Shown: positions 12,647 to 23,520 of the stretch, one piece after another
Layout: each line of letters opens with the position of its first letter
Numbering within the stretch: the stretch's first letter is position 1
NCBI GenBank assembly: GCA_012845835.1
Contig: JABAKD010000026.1
Coordinates: 15,554,158-15,618,157, forward strand
Source of the DNA: Undaria pinnatifida
Lineage: Eukaryota > Sar > Phaeophyceae > Laminariales > Alariaceae
DNA: 64,000 bases
Direction of reading: 5' to 3'
The notes under the pieces: generated by a model
Databases searched by the model: none
Told to the model about the DNA's origin: nothing
What the model saw: only the letters and a program-made list of their open reading frames with translations
Translations under genes and position numbers: made by a program

Positions 12647-12736
12647 ACTTCTTCGATGGTGCTCCGTCCTGCGTTGTCGAAGCATGCTGCCAGGTCAGTC
12701 ACATCCTCGTCGGTTATCTCACAGCGCCGAAGATTC
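12647..12736 (-). CDS. Gene B exon 3: 30-residue ribonuclease-inhibitor-type LRR
   Basis: 90 nt, phase 2 to phase 2. It starts NLRRCEITDEDVTDLAACF and ends STIEEV. The pattern xLxxCxIxDxDVxxLAxxF with a 30-residue length is that of RI-like LRRs, unlike the 24-residue repeats that follow. It is the first repeat after the cap, and its last split codon (GT|G, Val) leads directly into ELDNNQL of the next exon. Donor GTGAGT, acceptor CCAG. A mixed RI-type/typical LRR solenoid is unusual but the phases and reading are clean. Confidence 0.75.
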
Positions 12737-14896
12737 CTGTCACCCAGGCCCAGCCATTAAACGGGGTAGGGCAGGTCGTTACAGAGAAGAATGACAAACA
12801 TCTTCCAAAGCAAAAAAAAAGTGATGGGAATTGATCTGGGTATCCTTGTTATCGCGATCTGCGGTTTTTAAGTGGGTTCCTGAAAATCGCTTAAATCAAG
12901 TGTTTCTTAGCGCGACCGTTGAAATTGCTTCCCGCAGGGTTACGAAAACGCCATACAGCCACGAAAACAATCACCTCTTTTGCTGATGGACCTGTTTCCG
13001 AGTTTTTCTCGCCGTTGTTCCAGCCTAGGTTCTCAAAATACACAGAAAATCCAACAACGTTTAGTTAAGACGCGTCGCAAGTTGTCATTCGACGCCAAAT
13101 CGTTTACCGTAGCACGACCTTACACAGTCACTCGGGCGACCTTGCCCCCAAAACCTGCATCACCTCACCGTGCTCTATCTGAGGTTCTGGAAATGGGGGT
13201 CGACCTATCAACGATCCCTCGGCAAAAGCGTGAAGAATCGCTTACTTCAACTCGCAGCGTGAGAGTGACACTTACTTCTGAAGGCGATTTCACATTGCGA
13301 GAGATACATCAAAAACGTGTGTGTGACTTTCGACACACTATTCCAGGAAGACTCTCGCGCGTGAGGAGAGACGCCATCGCGACATCTCCGTCGACACGTG
13401 GGCACCAAGATAGAGGTGTAAACCCCTCACTTTAATGTTGAGAGGCTCTTCCCTTGGACCCGAGGCCACGTTACCGGGGTGGAGGTACCGCATTGTTTAC
13501 TACCGTGTTTGGGCCAATCGCACGACGGGTGACACTACTTGTATCTCTCTGAGAAAATAGTGTAGATTATTGATGTCACCGCGCCGGCGGTAGGGGGGAT
13601 GCTCTGATGAGATTATGATGAGGTCAGGATGAGGTTAGGATGAGGTTAGGACGAGGTTATGACCATGTTGTTATGACGAGGATTGTGATGATATTATGAT
13701 GAGGATATGATAACGTTATGACGAGGTTATGATCAGGTTACGATTTACCGCCTTTTTCATCACCGGTATTGACCCTCCTTCAAACACCTCCCTATAATTG
13801 GCGTAGCGCTACGCATCAAGTGCGGAGTTACACAGAAAATTACCAACAGTACATAAGCCTAAGACCGCAAGGTACAGGCGACTGAGACCACCATCGCGGG
13901 TGACCCCGAGCAACTGAAAAACCAGACCCCAGTAATCACCCGCCTACCGCAGATATCGTATTTTGTCGCATCATAGTTTACCATAGCATTGGGGATATGT
14001 ACCACACAACTGAAGCAGCACAGAATTCTAGGACATCAAAGCAATTTGGGGGTCACGCGCCCGAGTGACCGCAGATCACTGCGAAGAATAGGACCCAAGG
14101 GTGACCGCCCTACGTTGGCGTTTGTCCAACTTAGTGGTTGAGGAGCTCTATACCAAAATCAACAACTGAGTTCCGGCACAAATTAAATCAAATACTGAAA
14201 AATATAATGTATGGCCTAGTCTAGGTATAAAATAATCGAAAATGAAATACCAAAGTGATATTACGCCGAGGTTGGGTCAAGGACTCCCGAATATAAAAAA
14301 TGAACACATGCAAACCACTACATTTGTCGTAACAGGCCTTCCTTCCCGTATGCGTGATTGCTATGATACCTCCCCTTAAAGAGAACGCATAGATCGCTAA
14401 GAATGAAAAAGTCCTCGAGGGGAACAAAGAGGTCTGGGAGGCTCCGCGAGAGCCGCGTGCTACGATGGAGGTTGCACTTTCCGTCAGAAATGTTTTCTGA
14501 ACTCGACAGGGCTTCTTAACCCTATATCGTCGGAAATGGTCCATTTTTATAACGACTCTCCTTGTAAAACTGGGACAATGGATTTTTCATCCGGTCAGCA
14601 GTTTTACTTTTTCCTCAAATCATTCCTTAGGACACGTTGTAAGCTGTGCTAACCTCGTAAAGCCAGGAACCTTAGAAAGACCATTGTGCACCCTTACAGT
14701 AGCACGCGTTCAAACAAAAAAAAACGGCCCAAAAACGCATTCACGACGCCGCACTGTAGCAGGCGATTGTGTGGAACGGCTTCCCGCCGCCGTGTTCTTG
14801 CGCAAAAACTCATGATGCCTGGTCTCAGCACCATTTTCGAGCGAGGGTGTCAAAAGCAAGGGTGCGTTGTTCTTGGTAACAACTTCGTGGGCTTAC
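12737..14896. other. Gene B intron with GATGAGGTTA minisatellite
   Basis: 2.16 kb. Contains the minisatellite at 13605-13742 and a palindrome copy at 14052-14069. A 151-codon plus-strand frame at 12980-13435 has no start context, domain or exon partners that I recognise. Confidence 0.5.
13605..13742. repeat. Degenerate GATGAGGTTAG/TTATGA minisatellite
   Basis: About 11 imperfect units of 10 to 12 bp built on ATGAGGTTAG and ACGAGGTTATG. Confidence 0.85.
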
Positions 14897-14948
14897 AGGG
14901 ACTGAGCTCCTGGGGCGCAGGCATCGTCCGAAAAGCACGCGTTCAGAC
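14897..14948 (-). CDS. Gene B exon 2: Cys-containing N-terminal cap
   Basis: 52 nt, entering in phase 1 (Gly codon completed) and leaving in phase 2. It codes LNACFSDDACAPGAQS and the first two bases of a Leu codon completed by the next exon. Two cysteines just before the first LRR are what an LRR N-terminal cap looks like. The acceptor reads CACAG and the donor GTAAGC. It is short, but it is the only piece that links the phase-1 signal-peptide exon to the phase-2 LRR exons, and the joined reading is open. Confidence 0.6.
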
Positions 14949-15399
14949 CTGTGGCAAGAACGGGTGGGCGAAGAGCATAAACCCGCAAGACATAACGACA
15001 GGCGGCCATATAGTATAGGAAGGTAAGTGTAGCCGCACGATGAATAAATGTATTTACCGGTTTAAGCGTCAGAGCGAAAGACCGAAAGGGTTAGTACCTC
15101 TTACCGATAGAAGAATCGGACGCAAGGCGCGTCCGAGGCAGCATGGTGCCAGAAGATCGTCGCTAGGAATAGCGCATTAATGTTAGGGTTTAGGTGGAGG
15201 TAGCATGTTTTTATCGATTTTGTCTCTGGGTGTTGAGACTCCTGAGTAACAATTCTTGTTTAGAATATGTACCAAGTAGGTTATTTTGTTGAACAAACGA
15301 CGCATCCTACGATAGAGGTAGTTGTTAGTTTTGGTGTGGTGTGAAGAATATGCTTTCTGGGTGACGGGGCTCCTTCACACAAAAACGTCGGAGATTTGA

Positions 15400-15560
15400 A
15401 CCGTTTTCTTTCGCGTGATTCTCGTTGTGTCCCTAGGCCATTGGGTTTGCATCCGGTGGCAGTTTTTTTTTTCTCCAAACCGGTTTTAGTGGGAGATGTC
15501 TTAAGCTCCCAAATCGAGGCACATCTCCGAAAAAAAGCGGTGGTTGGTGCACCTCTATTG
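15400..15560 (+). repeat. Dispersed repeat, copy 1
   Basis: Shares GATTCTCGT, CCGGT(G/A)GCA, a T-run followed by CTCC(A/G)AA, TTAGGCTCCCAAAT-like, AAAAAAAG(C/T)GGTGG and ACCTCTAT with 54395-54560 in the same order and orientation. Confidence 0.65.
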
Positions 15561-16097
15561 CAATGCCGCGGGCTGGGACACCGAGTCGCACTTTAAGTGT
15601 GCTCTTGGCAAAATATGGCGTAGCGTTAGTTTATTTTCGATATCCTCTTGAAGTACAGAGCTTCAGAAACAAAACGGTGCACGACGACCGTAATATTTGC
15701 TTAGGGGCCATGGACGACACGGGCGCCGCATGACGAAACTCTTACAGTTACACTCACGTCGTAACCCGTTCATGGCGCTAGACTTCCAAAGTTGTCTACC
15801 AAAATTTTGACGGGGTCTCTCAGTAGCACACACTAAACTAGTTGAAAGTGGAGGCCCAACCCCTGTGCCCCAAACCAAGTCTACGACATGAGTGTATAGT
15901 GTGTGTTGTTTTTCTAAATAGTACTACATGTCCTCATCCAAAAACCGTACTATGCCCCCGTTTTCACTACCCGGCTCTGTATCCCATTCAGAAACAAGTA
16001 CTTGGCACACTTTATTTCCAAAACCATTTTTATGGGGGTGCTCGCCAGCAAAAAACAAAAGCAGGTAGAATATAACAACGACCGTAAGCGGTGAGTA

Positions 16098-16118
16098 CCC
16101 CCCCCCCCCCCCCCCCCC
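16098..16118. repeat. Poly-C homopolymer, 21 nt
   Basis: Uninterrupted C run inside the first intron of gene B, followed by a short TGCGTGCG repeat. Confidence 0.95.
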
Positions 16119-16448
16119 TTTCGTGCGTGCCTGCGTGCGTGTAAAGACCCCAACACTGTCATTTTTTCTATTGCCTTGCCGGGACCTGCTGTCCTCCCGT
16201 GAAAAGCGTTACAAATGAATAATATCGGGAACATAACCTCCACCTGAAGAAAGTAAACCTTCTATACCCGACCGGTTCATCCGTATCCCCCCCCTCACCG
16301 CGCACGAGTTAACTGAATCGTCATTGCGTCCGCATTCCCGAGTATTACTGCCTTTGACGTAGTACGTGTGGCGTAGTCCATGGAGTCGTCAACGGGGTGA
16401 CAGGATGAGCCGTCAATAAATGTAACCAGAACAACAGGTTGTGCTCAC

Positions 16449-16503
16449 CGTCGACGCTTGCCACAATGAAAAGTAGACCTCCAGGGAGTCTGGTCAGTGG
16501 CAT
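16449..16503 (-). CDS. Gene B exon 1: start codon and signal peptide
   Basis: Codes 18 residues (MPLTRLPGGLLFIVASVD) plus the first base of a Gly codon. One Arg is followed by a hydrophobic core and a small-residue end, a convincing secretory signal peptide. The ATG context has A at -3. The donor GTGAGC gives phase 1, matching the two-base start of the exon at 14948. The same frame stays open upstream to about 16671, so a longer N-terminus is possible; I chose the ATG that places the hydrophobic stretch at the N-terminus. A possible acceptor lies just upstream, at 16524-16525, so there may be a non-coding exon further 5'. Confidence 0.65.
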
Positions 16504-17507
16504 GGTGAAGTTTGTGGCTTTGCCTGCGAGTTCCTGTTCCCGAAGAGTACGGCGCCACGAACAAAATAAATAAAGGCGTCGATGAAACGTACTCGACACC
16601 ATGGCTGCGGTACGGGCGTCTACTGTACAGCTCGTTAAAGTGCTATGGCGTCCCGTATTTTGTCGTTTCAAGCGTTACGTGTAATCTGATTTCGGTGTGC
16701 TCGTCGAGGCCATGACGTGGTTTGTATTGCGTTCTCCCCAGGATAGATCGGCTATGTTTTTATGTCGTTGTTGGAGGGAGATACATTGCCACTCATGTAG
16801 CTGCCAATCGTCGGCACGGTAAAAATCAAGGAACGATATTGCCAATGGCAGCTATCGCCACTCGCTTTTGGAAGTAGCCTGTTGAAGTGGTAACGTTCTG
16901 CAATGCCCGGGGCGAGCATTAATCATCCCACATTTGAACTATTTACGTGGGAAATCAACGCGGATCAAATTTCACACACCCAAACACGCATGCACAATGT
17001 GTTCCCGAACAGACAAGCACGATACGGTTTACAAGTGTAGGTGTTCATAGTGAAGATTGGAGCAGCACAAACGTATGAGCAAACGCAAAGAAGGGGCCTG
17101 ACGTGACCTCGATATGGCCATCATAAATACGTTGGATATCCATTGACCGTTGTCGTTATCAATATTTCCCTATCTACGAAGGTATCAAGCTGAACGTCCA
17201 TCCCCTCATATCTTTTGCTCTGATAAGTTTGCTAAGACATTGAAACAACTGCCGGGGTGCGTGTGCAGCGAAACATTGTTTATCGCCTGTAACATGAAGA
17301 GATCAAAACCTCATCCGAAAAGTATTACCTCAGAGACATTCGTTGGCGCAGTCCGATCAACGTTTCTTCTATACGCTAGAGCCAAAAACATGTATAGTAC
17401 TCGTAACTACGTCGGACTGACCGGTAGCTTCTCCTGGGAGGGCTCAAAAGATGAACCCCCTCCAACAAAGCCTAGCCGAAAAGGGAAACCCCATGCCGTG
17501 GGATGAC

Positions 17508-17532
17508 TGCCATGCCATGCCATGCCATGCCG
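17508..17532. repeat. CCATG microsatellite
   Basis: Four to five perfect copies of the pentamer TGCCA. Confidence 0.9.
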
Positions 17533-17988
17533 TTCCAAACATCTCTTCGATTGTCGATTGTCACAGTTTTGGTATCATGCTGACTTCGATCTAAAACAAA
17601 GGAGACAGGTTTGAACATGCCCACAATAAACCTTTAAGGGGTTCCTTACGCTGGGGTCGTTGGCCGAGGAGATAAACAAATATATTTAACTCATTTTTTC
17701 AAGGTGCCTGCGATGCTTTGATCACTCGGTTTTTGGGGTTGATACATAACCTTAAGAAGGATGCAGGTTAGTGACTCCCCTCTTTATGCCAGGTTCAACA
17801 GGAGACTGCTTCTACGATAGCCCCGCCCAAAACCAACGATTTCCTTAAACGAATATTTCGTTGGCTGCGCGACCAGAGGAAGTACGCTATGAAAATAGGT
17901 ATCTTCCTGTACTTTCTTGTCTGCGAAGGATTATCGAACGATGGCGTCGGGCTGGCAAAGGGCGCCGTACCTCAGGAGACACTGCCGG

Positions 17989-18118
17989 TATCATATCGTG
18001 TATCATATCGTGTATCATATCGTGTATCATATCATGTATCATATATATCGTGTATCATATCGTGTATCACATCGTGTATCATATCGTGTGTCATATCGTG
18101 TATCATATCGTGTATCAT
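17989..18118. repeat. ATCGTGTATCAT minisatellite
   Basis: About eleven 12-bp units (TATCGTGTATCA) with a few point changes and one short ATATAT interruption. Open frames reading YHIVYHIV or YRVS are by-products. Confidence 0.92.
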
Positions 18119-19487
18119 GGGAGTTGGTTTCGAAACCGGCAATTTCGTTCAAGAAACGTTGGGAGAGCTAACTTAGAACGACTCAGGAATTAAACGTCCC
18201 ACCTTATACGGGGCGTGGAAAATCTACTGTACGATATATGAAACCCAAACTGAAGGGGGGGGCGGGGCGAGCAGATATCTGTGGAAGACAGTATGAACCA
18301 GCGAGGCTGGGCAATAATCGCTTATAAACTGGTCCCGTCATGTTTCCTGTTAGTTAAATAAAGTTTATAAGCTAAATAAAGTTGGGAGCGGCATTGCTGA
18401 GCCTGCCGTGCGTTGGCCAACGTCATGCCATATGGAATCAGAGGTTCTTATTCGAGCTAAGACAGCGGTACGGCGGGTGTTAATACTACATGTCGATATA
18501 TATATATATGCTAATACCTCTCTATCCATACCCGTGTCTGAGTTGTAAATATCATTCTATTCTATCACACTCGCACGAGCGACTCTGTACAAATACACCC
18601 CGTCGACAAAGCGTAATTAACAATAAAGTTAAGATCTTGCGATAAGCTCCCCAGAGTTTGCGATAATGAATGCGCCGATTAAATATTGTTTTTGGCGGGA
18701 AACTTTTAACGCCACTCTTTTTCTTGCCAATCTAAAGAGATCCATCCCGTCGTACTGCTCCTTCTTGATACTAAACTTCTTCAACGTTTAGTATATATCA
18801 ACTGTTTCAAATACTTAATGTGCGTCTTTCTTAAGGCAAGCCAACAGCATTCCCTACCTACTCCAATGAGTTTCATGCATTTGCCATCAGCTGTTTGGGC
18901 CAGTATGTTTTTGGGTGCTTTCTGAATATGGTCTAGTTCATGGAAGCAGGAAAAACAAAAAGAAGTGGGAAGGGAATCGTTCTGACAAACTCCACAGTAA
19001 ATAGGAGAGCGCGCACGCGAAAAATATCCATAAAAAGAACTAGAAAAATAAAAGACGTGAGTATATGGGAGGCAAACGTTCATATAGAAGCCGATCTTGT
19101 CCATCCCTGCTTGCATATACGTAAGTAAATCATTGGTTTGGCCGTTTGATTTTGAATGCTAACTTCGGAGTGGTCTTCATTCAATGTGGAATTTATCTAC
19201 AGTACGTGGTTTGACCGCATGTGATGAAAACCTAAAGTTGACGTACGCAAAGCCTGCGTGCCGACTGAAGATACGCTGTGACCCCGGGTAAGCCGTTAAT
19301 ACATTAGCAGGCCGAGACAGATGGCCGGGTCAGTGCTGTTGAGTTATGTTACTCCAGAGCCTCCCCCTGAGATGTCGTAGAATGCGTGAATTGCAACCTC
19401 TAAACTGCTACGTACGGTAAATTTCGCTGGTTCCTGTCTCTGTTGAGTGCATTCTCTCCAACTCGTACACAGGGGATGTGAATAAAA

Positions 19488-20470
19488 ATGAAAATACACT
19501 CCAGCTGTGAGATCGAATATTTTGTCGAAACTCATCTTTGCAGGCTGTGTGTAATACTCCGATCGCGCGTATCACGAGTTGTGTGTCCTCATTAATGATA
19601 TAGGTCGGCGACTCGCCTTGCAACTGCAGCACTGTAGATATCAGGGTCAACAGGGTGATGTTAGTCAGTCTGTGCGCGGCAACTGTAAAACCCGTTTCTG
19701 AGGGGGGGAAAATCTGACAGCTGTGGAAGGAAATGCATAAGTTTATCAAGTGAATACTGTGAGTCGAAGAACCAGTGAGGGGAGGGCGAAGTTTTGAAGG
19801 ACGTGGGGGCCTGATTTTGACCAAATGAGGGGGCGGGAGGGGAGAGGGGCGGGAGGGGACGGGTTGGGCAGGTCTATGTGTGCGTGGAAACTATAAATCC
19901 TTCTTGTGGGGGAGGGGGTGAGGATGTGGCGGGAGGGGGGGGGGGGGGCGGGGGGGGAGAACTTCGGGTCGCAAAATGTAGAGGGTTTGCTGTACGCGTG
20001 GTGCTAGATCTAGGCGATGGTGCGAGTGAAGGGGAAGGAGGGGGCGTTGGGGGCGGGGGTGGGTGGGAATTGCAGCAGCGGCATGGACGGCTTTAAAAAG
20101 ATAACGAAGCGATATCCAGCGCGTGGAAGTGTTTATTACTCTGGCCGATTTCGATGGTAGGTGGGCCGTTCAAGCAAGAGAAAGAAAGGAAAAAAATAAA
20201 AATAAAAATAAAAAAGTGGGGGGAGGGGTTCAAGAGGTTTAGGTCACATATAATAATAAAATACACTCCAGCTATGAGATCACGGATTTGGTCGACACTG
20301 ATCTTCGCAACATTGTGTGTGATCCTCCGATCGGGCGTATTAATCATATATGTAGGGGCTTGCTATACGCGCGGTGCGGGGTCTAGGCGATCGTGCAGGG
20401 TGTTGGGAAGGAAGGGGCTTTGGAGCGGGGGAGGGGGGATGAATGAAAGCTACGTCATGGATGGATAGAA
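19488..20470 (+). repeat. Dispersed G-run repeat family, forward copies
   Basis: Starts near GAAAATACACTCCAGCTGTG, then carries CTCCGATCGCGCGTAT, GTGTCCTCATTA, CAGGGTCAACAGGGTGATGT, GTGCGCGG-AAACTATAAA and a long G-rich tract, then TAGATCTAGGCGATGGTGCG and GTGTTTATTACTCTGGCCGA. A second partial unit follows from about 20150. The same ordered blocks recur at 21765-22500 and 35535-36405, and reversed at 22560-23520 and 26180-27440. I see no coding domain, so it is a non-autonomous element or satellite of unknown type. Confidence 0.8.
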
Positions 20471-21764
20471 AGTTAATGACGTGATATTAATGGCTTATTA
20501 GTGTTTATTACTTTGGCCGATTTCGATTGTAAGTGGGGCGTTTCAACGAACTGGGCGGCGAACGAAAAAGATGGGGGGGGGGGGGGGGGGGGAGGGCGGA
20601 GATGAGTTCGGGCTACGGCATGGATGTCTAGATGAACGATGAGTCGATATCAGCTGGCTGGTAGTGTTGACTACTCTGGTAGAATTTGATTTCAGGTGGA
20701 GCGTTTGAACAAGAGGAATCGGGGGGTGGGGTGGGGGGCGAGCATTTCAACATGTGCGCGGAAACTATAAACCCTCAAAGGGGACGAATCTGACGGTTGC
20801 AGCAAGAAGACACCCCTTCATATTACCCGCCTGGTAATGTTTATTATTCTAGAAAATTTGATGTTACATGTAGTATGCAACCCAGTTCTTAGGTGTAGTA
20901 AACAACGTGTTAAAAGCTTCATAATTTGTTATTGTACATGGACCGAAAGATAAAATACTTTAATCGATAGGTACAATCATTCATGTAGATACCATTATTT
21001 TCTGACATCGCTAATTATAAGAAAGAGATACGCGTACATAATTCCAAATAAATACTTCGAGTACAACAGGCGAGGTGATGTGGTCATGCAATGTCATTAT
21101 AGCAACATGTTTAGAGTACGTGCCGGCGGGGGGTAAAGGACGATACCAGAAGCTGCCAAGTAAAGGTTAGATAAAATATGCAAAAAGGAGTTGGTGGCAG
21201 TCGCTATTATTCCGCGCACGCTCACACGGTCGAAAAATATAGCTTCAGGACGGGCCAGCCGGGTGAGTGAGTTCACTGGCGTTCCGCATAGAAAGCGCGA
21301 GAGCAAGCGTATGCACAATTCGATGAACACCGACGACCGACCGCAAATGGCCGATGCTACGAATGGCCGAGTGGTAGATTACCCCCTTTTGGGCACGTTT
21401 GTTATATCAGTGTTCAGTGTCTCGATGTCACTCGCGCGAGTGACCCCCCTGTTAAACCCCTTTACAACTGGAAACTCGTTTTGGGGACAGGATCCCTTGG
21501 ATTTAGCACAGGTAGGGGTTCAGGCGCTAAAAAGGAGTTAACGTCCTCGATATTGATGCGAAAAGGGATGGCTAGCTACCCTGCCCGAAAAAAAATCACC
21601 TAACGCGTTTTTGCCAGCGAGGTGCAGAGTCACTCGCGCGAGTACGATATCATCCTGGCATGATATGCTAGCTCAGACCCGGTGTGGTGAAAGTGATCGG
21701 GGTGTTAACATCCCCCCTACCGTTGTAGTGACAATGATCAATCCATCAACTTACATTTTATAAA
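20471..21764. other. Spacer between repeat copies
   Basis: Contains a G-run near 20572-20592 with another partial unit of the same family (to about 20860), then AT-rich DNA (20860-21090). The recurrent palindrome occurs at 21427-21444 (perfect) and 21629-21645. No gene recognised. Confidence 0.5.
21427..21444. repeat. Perfect 18-bp palindrome GTCACTCGCGCGAGTGAC
   Basis: Reads the same on both strands. Identical at 32850-32867; close copies occur throughout the window (see findings). Function unknown: a terminal or internal inverted repeat of a small element, or a protein-binding site. Confidence 0.85.
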
Positions 21765-22500
21765 AATGAAAATACACACCACCAGCTGTGAGTTCGAAGG
21801 TTTTGTCGAAACTCATCGTTGCAAGCTGTGTGTAATACTCCGATCGCGCGTATTACGGGTTGTGTGTCCTCATTAAGGATATAGGTCAGCGACTTCCCTC
21901 GCAAGCACAGTGTAGCTATCAGGATTCAGGCAACAGGGTGATGTTGGCCAGTTTGTGCGCGGAAACTATAAAACCTGTTTTTGAGGGGAACAAAATCTGA
22001 CAGCTGCGGAAGGAAGGGCATCAATTTATCAAGCGAGTTCTGTAAGTCGAATATCCGGTGAGGGGTGGGCGGAGTTTTAAAGGACGTGGGTGCCTGGGTT
22101 TGATCAAGAGGGGGCAGGGGGGGAGGGAGGGGGCGGGACGGACGGGGCAGCTGAATCTGTGCGTGAAAACTATAAAGGGGCTAAATGTGACGGTTTTAGA
22201 AATAATGCACCAGTTTATTATGTATACCTTGTAAGTCGTATAACCAGTGAAAATAGGGCGGAGCGTTCGGGGGAGTGGGGGTGGTGGTGGCGAAGGGTGG
22301 GGGGGGGGGGGGGGCGAAAGGGCTTTAGATTGCATTGATGTAGGGGTTTGCTATACGCGTGTTGCTCGGTCTAGGCGATGTTGCGGAAAGTGGGGAAGGG
22401 GGGGGGGCGTTGGAGAGGGTGGCGTTAGGGGGGGGGGGTCGGGGGAGAATTGCAGCAGCGGCATGGATGGCTCGAGAAAGATAATGAGGTGATATCCAGT
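21765..22500 (+). repeat. Dispersed G-run repeat family, forward copy
   Basis: Shares the CACCAGCTGTGAGTTCGAAG start, the CTCCGATCGCGCGTATTACG block, ACAGGGTGATGTTGGCCAGT and two consecutive G-rich tracts with the copy at 19488. It ends at AAAGATAATGAGGTGATATC, the turning point of a large inverted repeat. Confidence 0.8.
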
Positions 22501-22559
22501 GCGTGGAAATGTTCGATCATTATAAAAATAATGAGCAATATATAAGACTATATAATCGC

Positions 22560-23520
22560 CTAGACCTGGCACCACGCGTATAACAAGCTGCTACATATCT
22601 TTGATCTCACAGCCGAAGTGTATTTGAATATTATTTGTGACCTAAACCTCCTAAAAATCCCCCCCCCCCCTCTTGCTCTCCCTTACTCAAACGCCCCACC
22701 AAATATCAAAATCCGCCACATTAATAAACACTTCACGCACAGGATATCACCTCATTATCTTTCGAGAGCCATCCATGCCGCTGTGTCCCCCCCCCCCCCC
22801 CCCCCCGCCTCGAACGCCCCCTTCTTCCCCATCACCCGCACCTTCGCCTAGACCTAGGACCACACGTTTAACAAACCCCTCACCTAAAGCCCTTCCCCCC
22901 CGCCCCCCCCCCCCCGCCCCCCCCCCCCCCGTCCCCACTCCCCACCCTCCCCCCCCAACCCATCCCAACCCCACCCCCTCGAACACTCCACCCTCTCTTT
23001 ACTCACTGATTGTACGACTTACCCCAGGATATACATGATAAACTGATGTATTACTTCCAAAAATGTCACATTTATCCCCTCGAAATAATGTATAGTTTCC
23101 AGGAACATATTGAGCTGCCCCCCCCCCCCCCCAATAATATACTGGTGCCAAAACCGTCAGATTTATCCCCTCGAAAGGATTTATAGCTTACATGCACAAA
23201 TTGCCCCGTCCCCCCCCCCCGCCCTCCTCCAAACCCGCTCGCTTTTGATCAAAACCAGGCCTCCGTTTTCCCTTCACAGCTGTCAGATTTTGTCCCCCTC
23301 AGAAACGGGTTTTATAGTTTCCGCGCACAGACTGACTAAAATCACCCTGTTGACCCTGATAGTTACACTGTAGTTGTAAGGGGAGTCGCCGACCTATATC
23401 CTTCATGAGGACAGACAACTCGTAATGCGCGCGATCGGAGTATCACACACAGCTTGCAAAGATGAGTTTCGACGAAATCTTCGATCTCACAGCTGGAGTG
23501 TATTTTAATTTTTATAATAA
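22560..23520 (-). repeat. Dispersed repeat family, reverse copy (inverted-repeat arm)
   Basis: Reverse complement of the family: GCCTAGACCTGGCACCACGC, GGATATCACCTCATTATCTT, C-runs, then CTGTTGACCCTGATAG, CTATATCCTTCATGAGGAC and CTCACAGCTGGAGTGTATTT. With 21765-22500 it makes an inverted repeat centred near 22535. Confidence 0.8.

Larger units (their letters stand above)
14949..16448. other. Gene B first intron, with dispersed repeat and poly-C run
   Basis: 1.5 kb. The stretch 15400-15560 is repeated, diverged, at 54395-54560. A C21 run occupies 16098-16118. First introns often carry regulatory elements, but I see none I can name. Confidence 0.5.
1..16503 (-). other. Gene B: secreted/surface LRR protein, 5' part (11 exons seen, 3' end outside window)
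   Basis: Multi-exon minus-strand gene built from exons at 16503-16449, 14948-14897, 12736-12647, 10287-10216, 9192-9124, 7997-7926, 6817-6746, 5063-4992, 3911-3840, 1778-1719 and 66 to beyond 1. All exons are open, bounded by AG acceptors and GTGAGT/GTAAGT-like donors, and their phases chain: 1 after exon 1, then 2 throughout. The order is signal peptide, Cys-containing cap, one 30-residue RI-type LRR, then eight 'typical' LRRs of consensus LxLxxNxLxxLPxGIFDGLxxLxx. Family knowledge: such LRR solenoids bind proteins or glycans outside the cell. The C-terminus (membrane anchor, kinase or other domain) is not visible. Further LRR exons could be hidden in the introns, since any phase-2 exon would fit. 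No promoter element was recognised. Confidence 0.85.
16524..19487. other. Upstream region of gene B, no gene recognised
   Basis: About 3 kb 5' of gene B, where its promoter should lie. No TATA-like or initiator element stands out. It includes a CCATG repeat (17508-17532) and an ATCGTGTATCAT array (17989-18118). Open frames at 17150-17506 and 18781-19116 resemble nothing I know. Confidence 0.5.

Noticed and set aside
21225-21310. Minus-strand NSLTRLARPEAIFFDRV followed by GTGAGC, possible LRR exon
   Set aside because: No acceptor AG at a fitting distance, wrong spacing between LxxL and Phe, and it sits between the genes inside repeat territory; at best a relic.
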